A stretch of DNA of 8,514 nucleotides, taken from Candidatus Poseidoniaceae archaeon. Its GTDB lineage: Archaea; Thermoplasmatota; Poseidoniia; Poseidoniales; Poseidoniaceae. Under the pieces are notes generated by a model. It was not told the DNA's origin and ran no database searches. It saw nothing but the letters and a program-made list of their open reading frames with translations. Made by a program: the position numbers and the translations under genes. Location of the stretch: contig JAKMFF010000015.1 of the NCBI GenBank assembly GCA_022425585.1, forward strand, positions 1-8,514, written 5' to 3'. Below, piece after piece: positions 1-7,164 of the stretch; positions within the stretch are counted from its first letter, which is position 1, and the number at the start of each line of letters is the position of its first letter.

Positions 1-956
1 AATATCCACTTCCTTGGGATAAAAGGGATATAGATACCGCGATGAATTCGTGGATTACTCATGAGTTTAATGAACCTTGGAAGCAAAATAATTGGGAGTT
101 AGAACTACACAACGCAGGACATATACCAGGAGCAGCTATGTTAGAAATAAAGTCAGAAGAAAAAGATATTTTGTTTACTGGAGACTTCGATACTAGAAAC
201 TCACCATTAACTAATGGAGCAAAACCCAAAAATGTAGATTTACTATTTATTGAAGGAACCTATGCTGGTAAAAATCATGCAAATCAAGAACAAGAGATTG
301 CTAGATTTATTGAAAACGTCATACGAGTTACCGATAATGGTGGAACTGTGCTAATTCCAGCCTTTGCTAATGGTAGAACACAAGATATGCTAATTAGATT
401 ATATCAACACTGCCCAGAATTAGATGTTCATATTGATGGAATGGGAAAAAAGATTGCTAAATTACGACTAGAAAATAGAAGATTTATCAGAGATCCAAAA
501 CTTCTCAACGATGCATGGAATTGGTCTAAAAGAGTATCAAGTAAATCAGACCGTAAAAAAGCTCTCGATTCAGACGTTATAATTTCAACATCCGGTATGC
601 TACAAGGCGGTCCAGCAATTTGGTATCTAAACAGACTTAGACATCAAAAAGAGAATGAAATAATTTTTACCGGATACCAAGCTGAAGATACCGGTGGTAG
701 AAAATTACAAACTGAATCTAAAATCAATATTTTTGGTAAAGAAACTAACATTTCACTTAATTTTGAAAAATTTTCTTTCTCAACTCACGCCGGGCACAAA
801 GAAATTACAGATTTTATTTATGCATGTGAACCAAACGATGTCGTGATATATCATTCAGACCCAAATGATGCTAGACCACACCTAGTTAAGGAATTAGAGC
901 AGAATGGGATTACCACCCACTCTCCAGAAAATGGTCAATCTTACATTATAGAATAA
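1..956 (+). CDS. Beta-CASP metallo-beta-lactamase RNase, 5'-truncated by window edge
   Basis: This is a zinc-dependent RNase of the YSH1/CPSF-like beta-CASP group, expected to process or degrade RNA in the cytoplasm. The frame is open to the left edge (readable from base 3), so the N-terminal HxHxDH zinc motif lies outside the window and the ATG at 42 is internal. Numbered from that ATG, I see the AGHIPGA histidine (H27), the TGDF aspartate (D48), the beta-CASP acidic residue in IEGTY (E71), the IPAFANGRTQ block near 104-113, STSGMLQGGP, FTGYQAEDTGGR, a motif-B-like STHAGH, and a motif-C-like YHSDPND near the end. The AGHIPGA, SGMLQGGP and GYQ blocks resemble archaeal members most. Motif B carries G where HAD is common. 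The gene ends 2 nt from the convergent copper-protein gene. Family assignment is firm; endo- versus exonuclease activity cannot be judged from this fragment. Confidence 0.9.
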   Translation, partial: YPLPWDKRDIDTAMNSWITHEFNEPWKQNNWELELHNAGHIPGAAMLEIKSEEKDILFTGDFDTRNSPLTNGAKPKNVDLLFIEGTYAGKNHANQEQEIARFIENVIRVTDNGGTVLIPAFANGRTQDMLIRLYQHCPELDVHIDGMGKKIAKLRLENRRFIRDPKLLNDAWNWSKRVSSKSDRKKALDSDVIISTSGMLQGGPAIWYLNRLRHQKENEIIFTGYQAEDTGGRKLQTESKINIFGKETNISLNFEKFSFSTHAGHKEITDFIYACEPNDVVIYHSDPNDARPHLVKELEQNGITTHSPENGQSYIIE

Positions 957-958
957 AA

Positions 959-1480
959 TCATATTTTTGTAATATTGTCAATTCTTGTTCTGTAGTATAA
1001 GAAAACAAGAATAACCAAACCTACAACCGATAATACATTAAAATTAATTTTTGAATTATTTTCACCAACAACATCATCTGTTTTAGTTTCAAGGTCGTCC
1101 CCTGTAGATAGATTGTCTTGCTCTACGTCAAGAACAGTAATCTCGCCAAGCATACCAAGATCTCTATGTGGTTCACAATAAAACTCGTAAACTCCAGATT
1201 GATTGTAGGTAAAGTTGTATGTATAATCAACATTTCTCATTGCGTCGCCGGAGTTAAACACCTCATTCACTTCTATTGCATTGTGTGGTAATAACTGCCC
1301 ACTCCATAAAAATCGAACACTATCTCCTTCATTTATAGTCAAGGTTTCAGGTACGAACCTAATATTTGATCCAAAACCATCAACCGTTACAATGTGTTCT
1401 TCACCCTCATCCTGGAGTAAACCAATATCTCCTGATATGGTTATCGCAAATACAAGTAAGACAACCAACCGCTTCATCAT
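959..1480 (-). CDS. Membrane-anchored plastocyanin/azurin-like type 1 copper protein
   Basis: This 173-aa protein should sit on the outer face of the cytoplasmic membrane and carry electrons through a mononuclear type 1 copper centre. Residues 1-17 form a signal peptide (MMKR followed by a hydrophobic run). Residues 29-117 are the cupredoxin fold. All four expected ligands are visible: H66 in LLPHNA, then C102, H105 and M110 in YCEPHRDLGM, a normal C-x2-H-x4-M loop. An acidic, polar linker (about 118-142) leads to one hydrophobic helix (about 147-163) followed by RTR, which predicts a C-terminal anchor with the copper domain outside. There is no lipobox cysteine, so this is not a bacterial-type lipoprotein. 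Two tandem ATGs (1478-1480 and 1475-1477) could start it; no Shine-Dalgarno precedes either. The electron-transfer partner is not in the window. Confidence 0.9.
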   Translation of the reverse strand: MMKRLVVLLVFAITISGDIGLLQDEGEEHIVTVDGFGSNIRFVPETLTINEGDSVRFLWSGQLLPHNAIEVNEVFNSGDAMRNVDYTYNFTYNQSGVYEFYCEPHRDLGMLGEITVLDVEQDNLSTGDDLETKTDDVVGENNSKINFNVLSVVGLVILVFLYYRTRIDNITKI

Positions 1481-1583
1481 AAACGGTAAATAACTGATTT
1501 ACTTTATCAAATGATGTAATTATTCTAATACTCTATTTTCCGAAGTGATTGAATATGAATACCCCTACCGGTAGTTGATTGGA

Positions 1584-1898
1584 ATGGCTACAAAAAGACC
1601 AAGAAGGCCGAAAGGAGACGGCAAAGCCCCACGTCCAAGAAAAAAGAAACGTAAAATGCGTTTATCTCTTAGACAAAACAAAATCAAGAAATCCGATAAT
1701 TACACAGACTCAGTAGGGTGGTCACAAAACACTGCAGGCAGGGTTCTTGAAGACGCTCCAAAACCAAAAGAAATGGAAACACTCACAATCCAATGCGATA
1801 TGTGTGGATGCAGGTTAAAAATCCCCAAACCGAAAAAACATCGTTACACCGTCGCTTGTTCTTATCCTGAGTGTAATCATATAATGAAATTCGATTGA
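1584..1898 (+). CDS. Small basic zinc-ribbon protein, unknown function
   Basis: This 104-aa protein matches no family I can name. From the ATG at 1584, the first 35 or so residues are rich in lysine, arginine and proline (for example PRPRKKKRK), as in proteins that bind RNA, DNA or the ribosome. A polar middle follows. The C-terminal third has C71-x2-C74 and C92-x4-C97, with C76 and H99 close by, which looks like a four-cysteine zinc ribbon. A TTG nine bases upstream (1575) is in frame just after a stop, but the ATG gives the more natural MATKRPRR start. No clear Shine-Dalgarno precedes it; a weak AT-rich stretch lies about 28 nt upstream. Its stop overlaps the ribosome-binding site of the next gene, so the two are probably cotranscribed. 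A nucleic-acid-binding role is inference only. Confidence 0.75.
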   Translation: MATKRPRRPKGDGKAPRPRKKKRKMRLSLRQNKIKKSDNYTDSVGWSQNTAGRVLEDAPKPKEMETLTIQCDMCGCRLKIPKPKKHRYTVACSYPECNHIMKFD

Positions 1899-1900
1899 GG
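1897..1900 (+). promoter_or_regulatory. Ribosome-binding site GAGG for the FkbM methyltransferase
   Basis: GAGG lies 7 nt before the ATG at 1908 and overlaps the TGA stop of the zinc-ribbon gene. The arrangement supports this start and suggests translational coupling of the two genes. Confidence 0.6.
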
Positions 1901-1907
1901 ATTTAAC

Positions 1908-2747
1908 ATGCTCAAAGCCTTATTTTGGCGGATAAATTTCTTTCTAAAGAATAGAAAATCAGCCAAGATTAACCGCCAATTAGGTAACGGAGTAAAATCA
2001 GTAATTGTTGATAGTAAAAATGGACTCTTAGCAGTAGATCCAAGAGATTTAGAAGTTGGCTATAAACTTAGAAATTATGGTAGTTATGGTTTGGATGAAC
2101 TAACTAGAATAAACAAATTAATCACTAGTGAATCAAAAGTTTTAGTGGTTGGAGCACATATTGGTTCACTAGTAATCCCAATTGCCAATAATTGTAACAA
2201 AGTAGTTGCTATTGAAGCAAACCCAAACAATTTCAATCTACTAAAAACCAATTTACATCTTAATAAATCAGCAAACATAACGATCCATAATATCGCAGCC
2301 AGCTCTAAACAAGAGACAATAAAATTTCAAATGAATATAGTCAATTCAGGTGGCAGCAAGCGCCTTCCAAAAAATAATGAATATATGTACCGCTATGATA
2401 ACCCAGAAGTAATTGAAGTGCAAGCCTACTCTCTAGATGATTATCTAGATGAAAATAATTTTGATTTGGTTTTAATTGATATTGAAGGCTCAGAATATTT
2501 TGCCATGCAAGGTATGGAAAAAATACTATCAAACTGTAATACATTAATTGTTGAATTTCTACCCCACCACCTAAAGAACGTAGCCGATATATCTGTAGAA
2601 CAATTCCTCTCACTAATTCCCCAACAATTCACCAAACTAACCATTCCAAGCAAAAACGAAACCCACCCCGTAGATATTGGTGGTGTAATCCTTAAACAAA
2701 TGTACAATGATAAAGAAGGCGATGACGGCATCATATTTACCAAATAA
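1908..2747 (+). CDS. FkbM-family SAM-dependent methyltransferase
   Basis: This 279-aa enzyme is a class I methyltransferase of the FkbM type, a family that usually O-methylates sugars or other hydroxylated small molecules. The SAM-binding loop is VVGAHIGS (residues 80-87; the family more often has DVGANIG), followed by the acidic residue E103 in AIEANPNNF. The family signature is clear: the SLDDYLDE stretch, then LIDIEGSE (D191, E193, G194, E196) and MQGMEKIL. The N-terminal 25 residues are basic and amphipathic and may touch the membrane. The ATG at 1908 has a good GAGG upstream. The glycosyltransferase gene follows 52 nt after the stop, which points to methylation of a sugar in a surface glycan or glycolipid. 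The exact acceptor cannot be read from sequence. Confidence 0.88.
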   Translation: MLKALFWRINFFLKNRKSAKINRQLGNGVKSVIVDSKNGLLAVDPRDLEVGYKLRNYGSYGLDELTRINKLITSESKVLVVGAHIGSLVIPIANNCNKVVAIEANPNNFNLLKTNLHLNKSANITIHNIAASSKQETIKFQMNIVNSGGSKRLPKNNEYMYRYDNPEVIEVQAYSLDDYLDENNFDLVLIDIEGSEYFAMQGMEKILSNCNTLIVEFLPHHLKNVADISVEQFLSLIPQQFTKLTIPSKNETHPVDIGGVILKQMYNDKEGDDGIIFTK

Positions 2748-2767
2748 AATTATCATTTTCATAGTTG

Positions 2768-2777
2768 TTAAAATATA
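2768..2777 (+). promoter_or_regulatory. Candidate TATA box for the glycosyltransferase gene
   Basis: TTAAAATATA is centred about 27 nt before the ATG at 2800, the distance expected of an archaeal TATA box driving a leaderless transcript. The ATG has no Shine-Dalgarno, which fits. In a bacterium the overlapping TATACT (2774-2779) could instead be a -10 element, though I see no good -35. The host is AT-rich, so chance occurrence is possible. Confidence 0.4.
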
Positions 2778-2799
2778 CTTGTCACATTTACCCGATAAC

Positions 2800-4008
2800 A
2801 TGAGCGACAGTAAGCCGAGCCTACTTGTCGCTAAAGGCAACATCAACCGAATGGGTGGTGCAGAGAGAGATCTCATCAGATGCTTGCCGCACTTACAACA
2901 ATGGTATGATGTAAGCGTTGCCACACTAAACCCATCACAAAAATTATCAAATCTTTGTCGAGAAAACAACATCAAAATTTTCTCACCACCAGCGCCTTGG
3001 AATCCACCAAATTCACCATTTTCACAATTTTTTGACGGCGTCCATAAATCCTCAAAACAACACTGGAGAATGTGCGAAGGTCTGATTGAGGCAATAGATA
3101 ATTTTGATTATTTTCATATTGTTAGCGGCGATGGATATCTTGCAATAATGGAAATGATTCCAAAAAGCAAAACCGCACACCTATATCTTCATGAGCCACA
3201 CAGAGGATATCATGAAGATTCACTCCATAGGAAACTGAATGGAAAGCTTAAGCGCCCCTCTATAGTAACCAACTTGATCCTCTCTAAAGGTCGAAAGAAC
3301 GATTTATCAATAGTTAGGAAGTTTGCTAGCAACCCAAATTTTTTCGTTAGTGGAAACTCATCTTATTCTGCTCAACGTTCAAGAGATGTTTACAATATAG
3401 AATGTGATTTGTTACATCCATGTGTAGACCAAGATGAGTATTCTAATGAAGTTGGAGATACAACCAACCCAATAAAACAATCAACACAAGCTGAGTATGT
3501 TGTTACAGTTGGTACGGCAAATTGGGCTAAAGCAACTATGGAAACCATATCAATGCTTTCTGGAACTGGAATCTCTCTAGCCCACGTTGGCGGCGGCACC
3601 GATGCTGAAAAAAGCCAATTACAAGTTCACGCAAAAAATAATTCAGTAGAATTATGGATTGCCCCCAAACTCTCATCTAGTGAATTAGCGAAACTAATGT
3701 CTGATGCACTTGCTATAGTTAGTATGGCCCACAAAGAACCATTTGGACTGACCCCAATAGAGGCCTTTTCAATCGGAACACCAGCGATATTTGTTGATGA
3801 AGGGGGCTTTAGAGATACAATAGTTGATGGTAAATGTGGCAGATTGATCGCTAGAGATAATATCACAGAATGGCATTTAGCATTAGTTCAAGCACGCGAC
3901 CCAGAAAATCGGAAGAATTGGTCTAAATTTGGCCGGGATAGAATATTAAAACTAAAATTATCACCAAAGCAACAAGCAGAAAAGATTCATCATATTCTAC
4001 AACATTAA
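2800..4008 (+). CDS. GT4-type (GT-B fold) glycosyltransferase
   Basis: This cytoplasmic or membrane-associated enzyme should transfer a sugar from a nucleotide donor to a glycan or lipid acceptor. From the ATG at 2800 it is 402 aa. The first strand and glycine-rich loop are [18 protein letters not shown], typical of the GT-B N-terminal domain. The C-terminal domain holds the GT4 E-x7-E motif (E313 to E321 in [10 protein letters not shown]), followed by [19 protein letters not shown]. The start was chosen because MSDSKPS leads straight into the first beta strand and a TATA-like box sits 27 nt upstream. In-frame ATGs at 2707 and 2722 would overlap the methyltransferase gene and add a hydrophobic segment (NKIIIFIVVKIYL). 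The convergent GDP-mannose dehydratase suggests that the donor could be GDP-linked, but donor and acceptor are unproven. Confidence 0.88.
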   Translation: MSDSKPSLLVAKGNINRMGGAERDLIRCLPHLQQWYDVSVATLNPSQKLSNLCRENNIKIFSPPAPWNPPNSPFSQFFDGVHKSSKQHWRMCEGLIEAIDNFDYFHIVSGDGYLAIMEMIPKSKTAHLYLHEPHRGYHEDSLHRKLNGKLKRPSIVTNLILSKGRKNDLSIVRKFASNPNFFVSGNSSYSAQRSRDVYNIECDLLHPCVDQDEYSNEVGDTTNPIKQSTQAEYVVTVGTANWAKATMETISMLSGTGISLAHVGGGTDAEKSQLQVHAKNNSVELWIAPKLSSSELAKLMSDALAIVSMAHKEPFGLTPIEAFSIGTPAIFVDEGGFRDTIVDGKCGRLIARDNITEWHLALVQARDPENRKNWSKFGRDRILKLKLSPKQQAEKIHHILQH

Positions 4009-5072
4009 GCAGGCGGTACTGGTGGTAACTGACCATTAGCCAAAGCTTCCTTAACAAGTTTAACATCACTATCAACCATGATATTGACAAGTTGCTCAAA
4101 ACTTGTTGTGGGGGTCCAGCCTAATTTTTCCGCAGCTAGGGAATAATCACCAATCAATAAATCAACTTCTGCCGGCCTGAAAAACTTAGGATTAGTTTTA
4201 ACTCTAATGACACCATTTTGGTCTACGGCAATAGTATCAACTCCTTCTCCACTCCAAGTTAGGGTAATACCAACTCGCTTGAAAGCCAAATTAATCATAT
4301 CCTGAACGCTATTTGTTTCACCAGTAGCAATCACAAAATCTTCAGGTTCATCTTGTTGCAACATACGCCACTGCATTTCCACATAATCACCAGCAAACCC
4401 CCAATCACGTTTTGCTTTAACGTTACCAATTGATAAAAAATCATCTAAACCTTCAGCAATTCTTGCGGCGGTCATAGTTACCTTTCTAGTAACAAATTCA
4501 AGTCCACGACGAGGACTTTCATGGTTAAATAAAATTCCAGTACAGGCAAATAACCCATATGATTCACGATAATTTCGAGTTATATCATAAGCAAAAACCT
4601 TAGCGCACCCATAAGGGCTTCTTGGATAAAATGGAGTTAACTCAGTTTGTGGAATTTCCCTAACATCACCAAATTGTTCCGAAGATCCAGCTTGATAAAA
4701 CTTACAATCCGGCTTTACCAATTTAATCGCTTCAAGACAACGCAGTGCACCAAGACCAGTGACATCAGCAGTCATAGTTGGCGATCTCCAGGATTCAGGA
4801 ACAAATGATTGTGCACCCAGATTATAAAATTCATCGGGTTGAATTTCTTTTACTGCATTATCAATACTTGACTGGTCTGTCAAATCACCATTAACTAGAT
4901 GAAAGCAATCATTTTGCATTAAGTGATTAATCAAGTTACGCCCTTGAGTAGGTTGACTAGTTCGTCTAACTAACCCAAAGACATTGTAACCTTTCGCTAA
5001 TAACAATTCAGCTAGGTATGAACCATCTTGCCCAGTAATACCGGTTATGATAGCAGTCTTACATTCCGCCAT
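4005..5072 (-). CDS. gmd: GDP-mannose 4,6-dehydratase
   Basis: This is an extended short-chain dehydrogenase that converts GDP-D-mannose to GDP-4-keto-6-deoxymannose, the precursor of GDP-fucose, GDP-rhamnose, perosamine and similar sugars. From the ATG at 5072 it is 355 aa. It has the Rossmann motif G11-x2-G14-x2-G17 ([15 protein letters not shown]), S130-S131-E132 near the active site, Y154-x3-K158 (SPYGCAK), and the Gmd blocks [20 protein letters not shown] and FVIATGET. The SSEQFG block differs from the more common TSELYG, so it is a divergent member. The ATG at 5096 would add eight residues; I prefer 5072 because GGAAG lies just before it and the fold begins at once. No reductase that would complete a named sugar lies in the window. 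Its stop overlaps that of the convergent glycosyltransferase. Confidence 0.88.
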   Translation of the reverse strand: MAECKTAIITGITGQDGSYLAELLLAKGYNVFGLVRRTSQPTQGRNLINHLMQNDCFHLVNGDLTDQSSIDNAVKEIQPDEFYNLGAQSFVPESWRSPTMTADVTGLGALRCLEAIKLVKPDCKFYQAGSSEQFGDVREIPQTELTPFYPRSPYGCAKVFAYDITRNYRESYGLFACTGILFNHESPRRGLEFVTRKVTMTAARIAEGLDDFLSIGNVKAKRDWGFAGDYVEMQWRMLQQDEPEDFVIATGETNSVQDMINLAFKRVGITLTWSGEGVDTIAVDQNGVIRVKTNPKFFRPAEVDLLIGDYSLAAEKLGWTPTTSFEQLVNIMVDSDVKLVKEALANGQLPPVPPA

Positions 5073-5120
5073 GTCTCTTCCAACGAGGATGCCCATTTGA
5101 ATACACTTGTTTAATCAACA

Positions 5121-5130
5121 ATATATTAAC
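5121..5130 (-). promoter_or_regulatory. Candidate TATA box for gmd
   Basis: On the minus strand GTTAATATAT is centred about 29 nt before the ATG at 5096 and about 53 nt before the preferred ATG at 5072. An archaeal-type start of transcription would fall near 5098, giving either a leaderless message from 5096 or a leader of about 26 nt from 5072. The 5097-5135 spacer is very AT-rich, so the match is weak evidence. Confidence 0.3.
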
Positions 5131-5135
5131 AATTA

Positions 5136-5891
5136 TTAAAATAATTCAATAATACGTTTAGTTGCTGCAACAATAAGGACCACTGCTAATAATTTCCTCA
5201 CAATTGAGTTTGATGCACGCTTAGCACCATATTGTGAACCCACGTACCCCCCTAGAGCGATAGTAATCAAAAACATCCCAAGCAAAGACAAATCTAAATC
5301 AAGGTTACCTGAAACCGCAGTGCCTACAAGGCCAGAGATCGAATTTACCACAATAAATAATGCAGCAGTTGCAGCAGCAGTTTTGATATTAGCCCACCCC
5401 TTTAGCAACAATATTGGTGATAAGAAAATCCCCCCACCGACTCCAATCAATCCACTAAAAAAACCAATACCACCACCCCATAGATATGGTTCAACAGTAC
5501 TTGGTAGTGGATTATTACTTATTTTTTGAGAACTAAAGTTAATGACTTTGTAAGATGCCCAAACTAAGGTTATTGAAAGTAACAAATCGTACAGATTCCC
5601 ATCGATGGCTAACATACCACCAATCAAAGCCATCGGAATACTTGCTATTATGAATGGCATGGTCAATTTCAGTTTATGATGTCCACTTCTACTATAGTGG
5701 TAAAAAGCGATTGAAGCTACCACTACATTCATCACCCAAACATGCTGTTTTAACCAAACTGAACTCATTAATCCGTAGCTAGATAATGACAATAATGCCA
5801 GATAGCCAGAAGCACCACCATGGCCAACACTCGAGTATAATGTGGAGACAATCAACAGCCCCCCCAATAAGAAATATAACTCGTACTGCAA
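5136..5891 (-). CDS. TSUP (TauE/SafE-type) membrane anion transporter
   Basis: This polytopic inner-membrane protein belongs to the TSUP family, whose members move sulfite, sulfonates, sulfoacetate and related anions. From the TTG at 5891 it is 251 aa, close to the usual length. It has about eight hydrophobic segments in two repeated halves, each with the family glycine motif: VGHGGASGYLA (from residue 22) and LIGVGGGIFLSP (GVGGG at 150-154). A short polar loop near 120-132 divides the halves. No ATG is available. The TTG at 5891 has GGGGT four bases before it, matching the spacing used by moeA; the TTG at 5921 would add ten residues but has no ribosome site. It lies 63 nt upstream of the gmd ATG at 5072 on the same strand and diverges from moeA. 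The substrate is unknown; a link to sulfur or molybdenum metabolism is inference. Confidence 0.85.
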   Translation of the reverse strand: MQYELYFLLGGLLIVSTLYSSVGHGGASGYLALLSLSSYGLMSSVWLKQHVWVMNVVVASIAFYHYSRSGHHKLKLTMPFIIASIPMALIGGMLAIDGNLYDLLLSITLVWASYKVINFSSQKISNNPLPSTVEPYLWGGGIGFFSGLIGVGGGIFLSPILLLKGWANIKTAAATAALFIVVNSISGLVGTAVSGNLDLDLSLLGMFLITIALGGYVGSQYGAKRASNSIVRKLLAVVLIVAATKRIIELF

Positions 5892-5895
5892 ATTT

Positions 5896-5900
5896 ACCCC
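5896..5900 (-). promoter_or_regulatory. Ribosome-binding site GGGGT deciding a TTG start of the transporter
   Basis: GGGGT on the minus strand sits 4 nt before the TTG at 5891. The moeA gene on the other strand has the same GGGGT with the same 4-nt spacing, which favours 5891 over the upstream TTG at 5921. Confidence 0.45.
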
Positions 5901-5936
5901 TAAATCATTCCATAATATCAAAGTAAATTTTGTTTT

Positions 5937-5941
5937 GGGGT
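5937..5941 (+). promoter_or_regulatory. Ribosome-binding site GGGGT for moeA
   Basis: GGGGT lies 4 nt before the ATG at 5946, and the whole stretch GGGGTAACT resembles the complement of the 16S rRNA 3' end. It fixes the moeA start. Confidence 0.55.
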
Positions 5942-5945
5942 AACT

Positions 5946-7151
5946 ATGGCCAAACCCTATCCATACTTCATCTCTCTAGATGAAGCAAAGGAGATTTGTC
6001 ACAATAATAAAATTTCTTTGTCAACAGAAGAGGTATCTATTGACGACTCATTAAATCGAATAATTGCTAGTAATGTGGTAGCTAAAGTCAACGACCCACC
6101 CTTCGATAATTCAGCGATGGATGGCTTTGCAGTTATTTTTTCAGAAACTAAATCAGTGCCCGTGGAATTATCGATAATCGGCGTATCAAATGCTGGAAGT
6201 AATAATTTAGCAAAACTATCATCAGGTCAAGCGATGAAAATAATGACTGGAGCACCAATACCAAAAGGCGCAGATTCGATAATTCCTATTGAGAAGTGTG
6301 TAATAAATGGCGAAAAAGTCACCCTAAGTGAACAATCTAAACCGCATTTTATCAGAAAACAAGGAGAAAATTTCACCAAAAATTCAGTACTATTCGAACC
6401 TGGAGAGATTCTAACTCCGGAGAAAATATCTCTATGCGCAGCAGCAGGAGTGAGCAAATTAACAGTTTATCAAAAATTAAAAGTCGCCATAATTCCTACT
6501 GGTGATGAATTAAAACCACTTAATGAAGAATTAAGCTATGGTGAGATTTACGAATCAAACTCCTATGGATTAAGTGCGCTAATAACTTCTCTAGGGCATG
6601 AAGTAACGCGCTTTTCAACAGTGGTTGATAATTTAGAATCATTAAGAGAAACCCTCAATTCTGCTGCCAAGAATCATGATTTGATAATAACTTCAGGCGG
6701 TGTATCTATGGGTGATCGAGATTTTGTTAGAATAATTATGCAAAATGAAGGAGACATCAATTTTTGGCGAGTAAAAATGCGCCCAGGCTCTCCTCCAATA
6801 TTTGGTAGATGGTCAAACACACCAATATTTGGCTTGCCCGGCAATCCAGTTAGCAGCCACGTGGTTTTTCGCGTTATAGTAATGGATTGGTTGATGTCGT
6901 TGACTAATTCAGCAAATACTAGAAATAAAATAATTCATGCAACATTAGATGATGATGTCAAGGTTGTTGACGGTTTTACCACATTTAGAAGAGTTGAATT
7001 ATTCCATTACCAAGGTAAGACAATAGCTCGTCTAAAAGGCCACCAAGGCTCAGGTAATATTGCTGGCATTGCTATGAGTGATGGCTTGACAATACTAGGG
7101 CCAAACGACTCAGGTAAGAAGGGCGACAACTGTCAAATAATGTTATTATAG
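5946..7151 (+). CDS. moeA: Molybdopterin molybdenumtransferase MoeA
   Basis: MoeA inserts molybdate into adenylylated molybdopterin, the last common step of molybdenum cofactor synthesis, in the cytoplasm. At 401 aa it has normal length. The motifs run in order: PPFDNSAMDGFAV with the key aspartate at D59, MTGAPIPKGADSI, the GEIYESNSYGL block (199-209) that opens the molybdopterin-binding domain, SGGVSMGDRDF (250-260), and GLPGNPVSSHVVF (from 296). The C-terminal beta domain (about 320-401) is complete. The gene is divergent from the TSUP transporter and is followed after 13 nt by the pseudouridine synthase gene, so it probably heads an operon. No other cofactor genes and no molybdoenzyme are in the window. 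In archaea the same fold can also act as a tungsten-cofactor enzyme, and sequence alone does not tell which metal is used. Confidence 0.94.
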   Translation: MAKPYPYFISLDEAKEICHNNKISLSTEEVSIDDSLNRIIASNVVAKVNDPPFDNSAMDGFAVIFSETKSVPVELSIIGVSNAGSNNLAKLSSGQAMKIMTGAPIPKGADSIIPIEKCVINGEKVTLSEQSKPHFIRKQGENFTKNSVLFEPGEILTPEKISLCAAAGVSKLTVYQKLKVAIIPTGDELKPLNEELSYGEIYESNSYGLSALITSLGHEVTRFSTVVDNLESLRETLNSAAKNHDLIITSGGVSMGDRDFVRIIMQNEGDINFWRVKMRPGSPPIFGRWSNTPIFGLPGNPVSSHVVFRVIVMDWLMSLTNSANTRNKIIHATLDDDVKVVDGFTTFRRVELFHYQGKTIARLKGHQGSGNIAGIAMSDGLTILGPNDSGKKGDNCQIMLL

Positions 7152-7152
7152 G

Positions 7153-7158
7153 GGAGGT
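7153..7158 (+). promoter_or_regulatory. Strong Shine-Dalgarno GGAGGT for the pseudouridine synthase
   Basis: GGAGGT lies 6 nt before the ATG at 7165, directly after the moeA stop. It is the best ribosome-binding site in the window and contrasts with the absence of one at several other genes. Confidence 0.8.
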
Positions 7159-7164
7159 AAATTA

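Noticed and set aside
42..44. ATG at 42 as the start of the RNase gene
   Set aside because: The same frame is open to the window edge and encodes residues that fit the family, and the N-terminal zinc motif is absent, so the true start is upstream.
1281..1493. 70-aa plus-strand open frame opposite the copper protein
   Set aside because: It lies fully antisense to a gene with complete copper ligands and shows no motif of its own.
1575..1583. TTG start for the zinc-ribbon protein
   Set aside because: It adds only three residues, has no ribosome site, and the ATG at 1584 gives a more natural basic N-terminus.
1481..1583. Small RNA, tRNA or regulatory RNA between the divergent copper-protein and zinc-ribbon genes
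   Set aside because: The 103-nt spacer shows no cloverleaf, strong hairpin or known riboswitch pattern; it most likely holds only the two promoters.
2341..2975. Overlapping minus-strand open frames opposite the methyltransferase and glycosyltransferase
   Set aside because: They are antisense to well-supported genes, have no recognisable domains, and follow from the codon use of the opposite strand.
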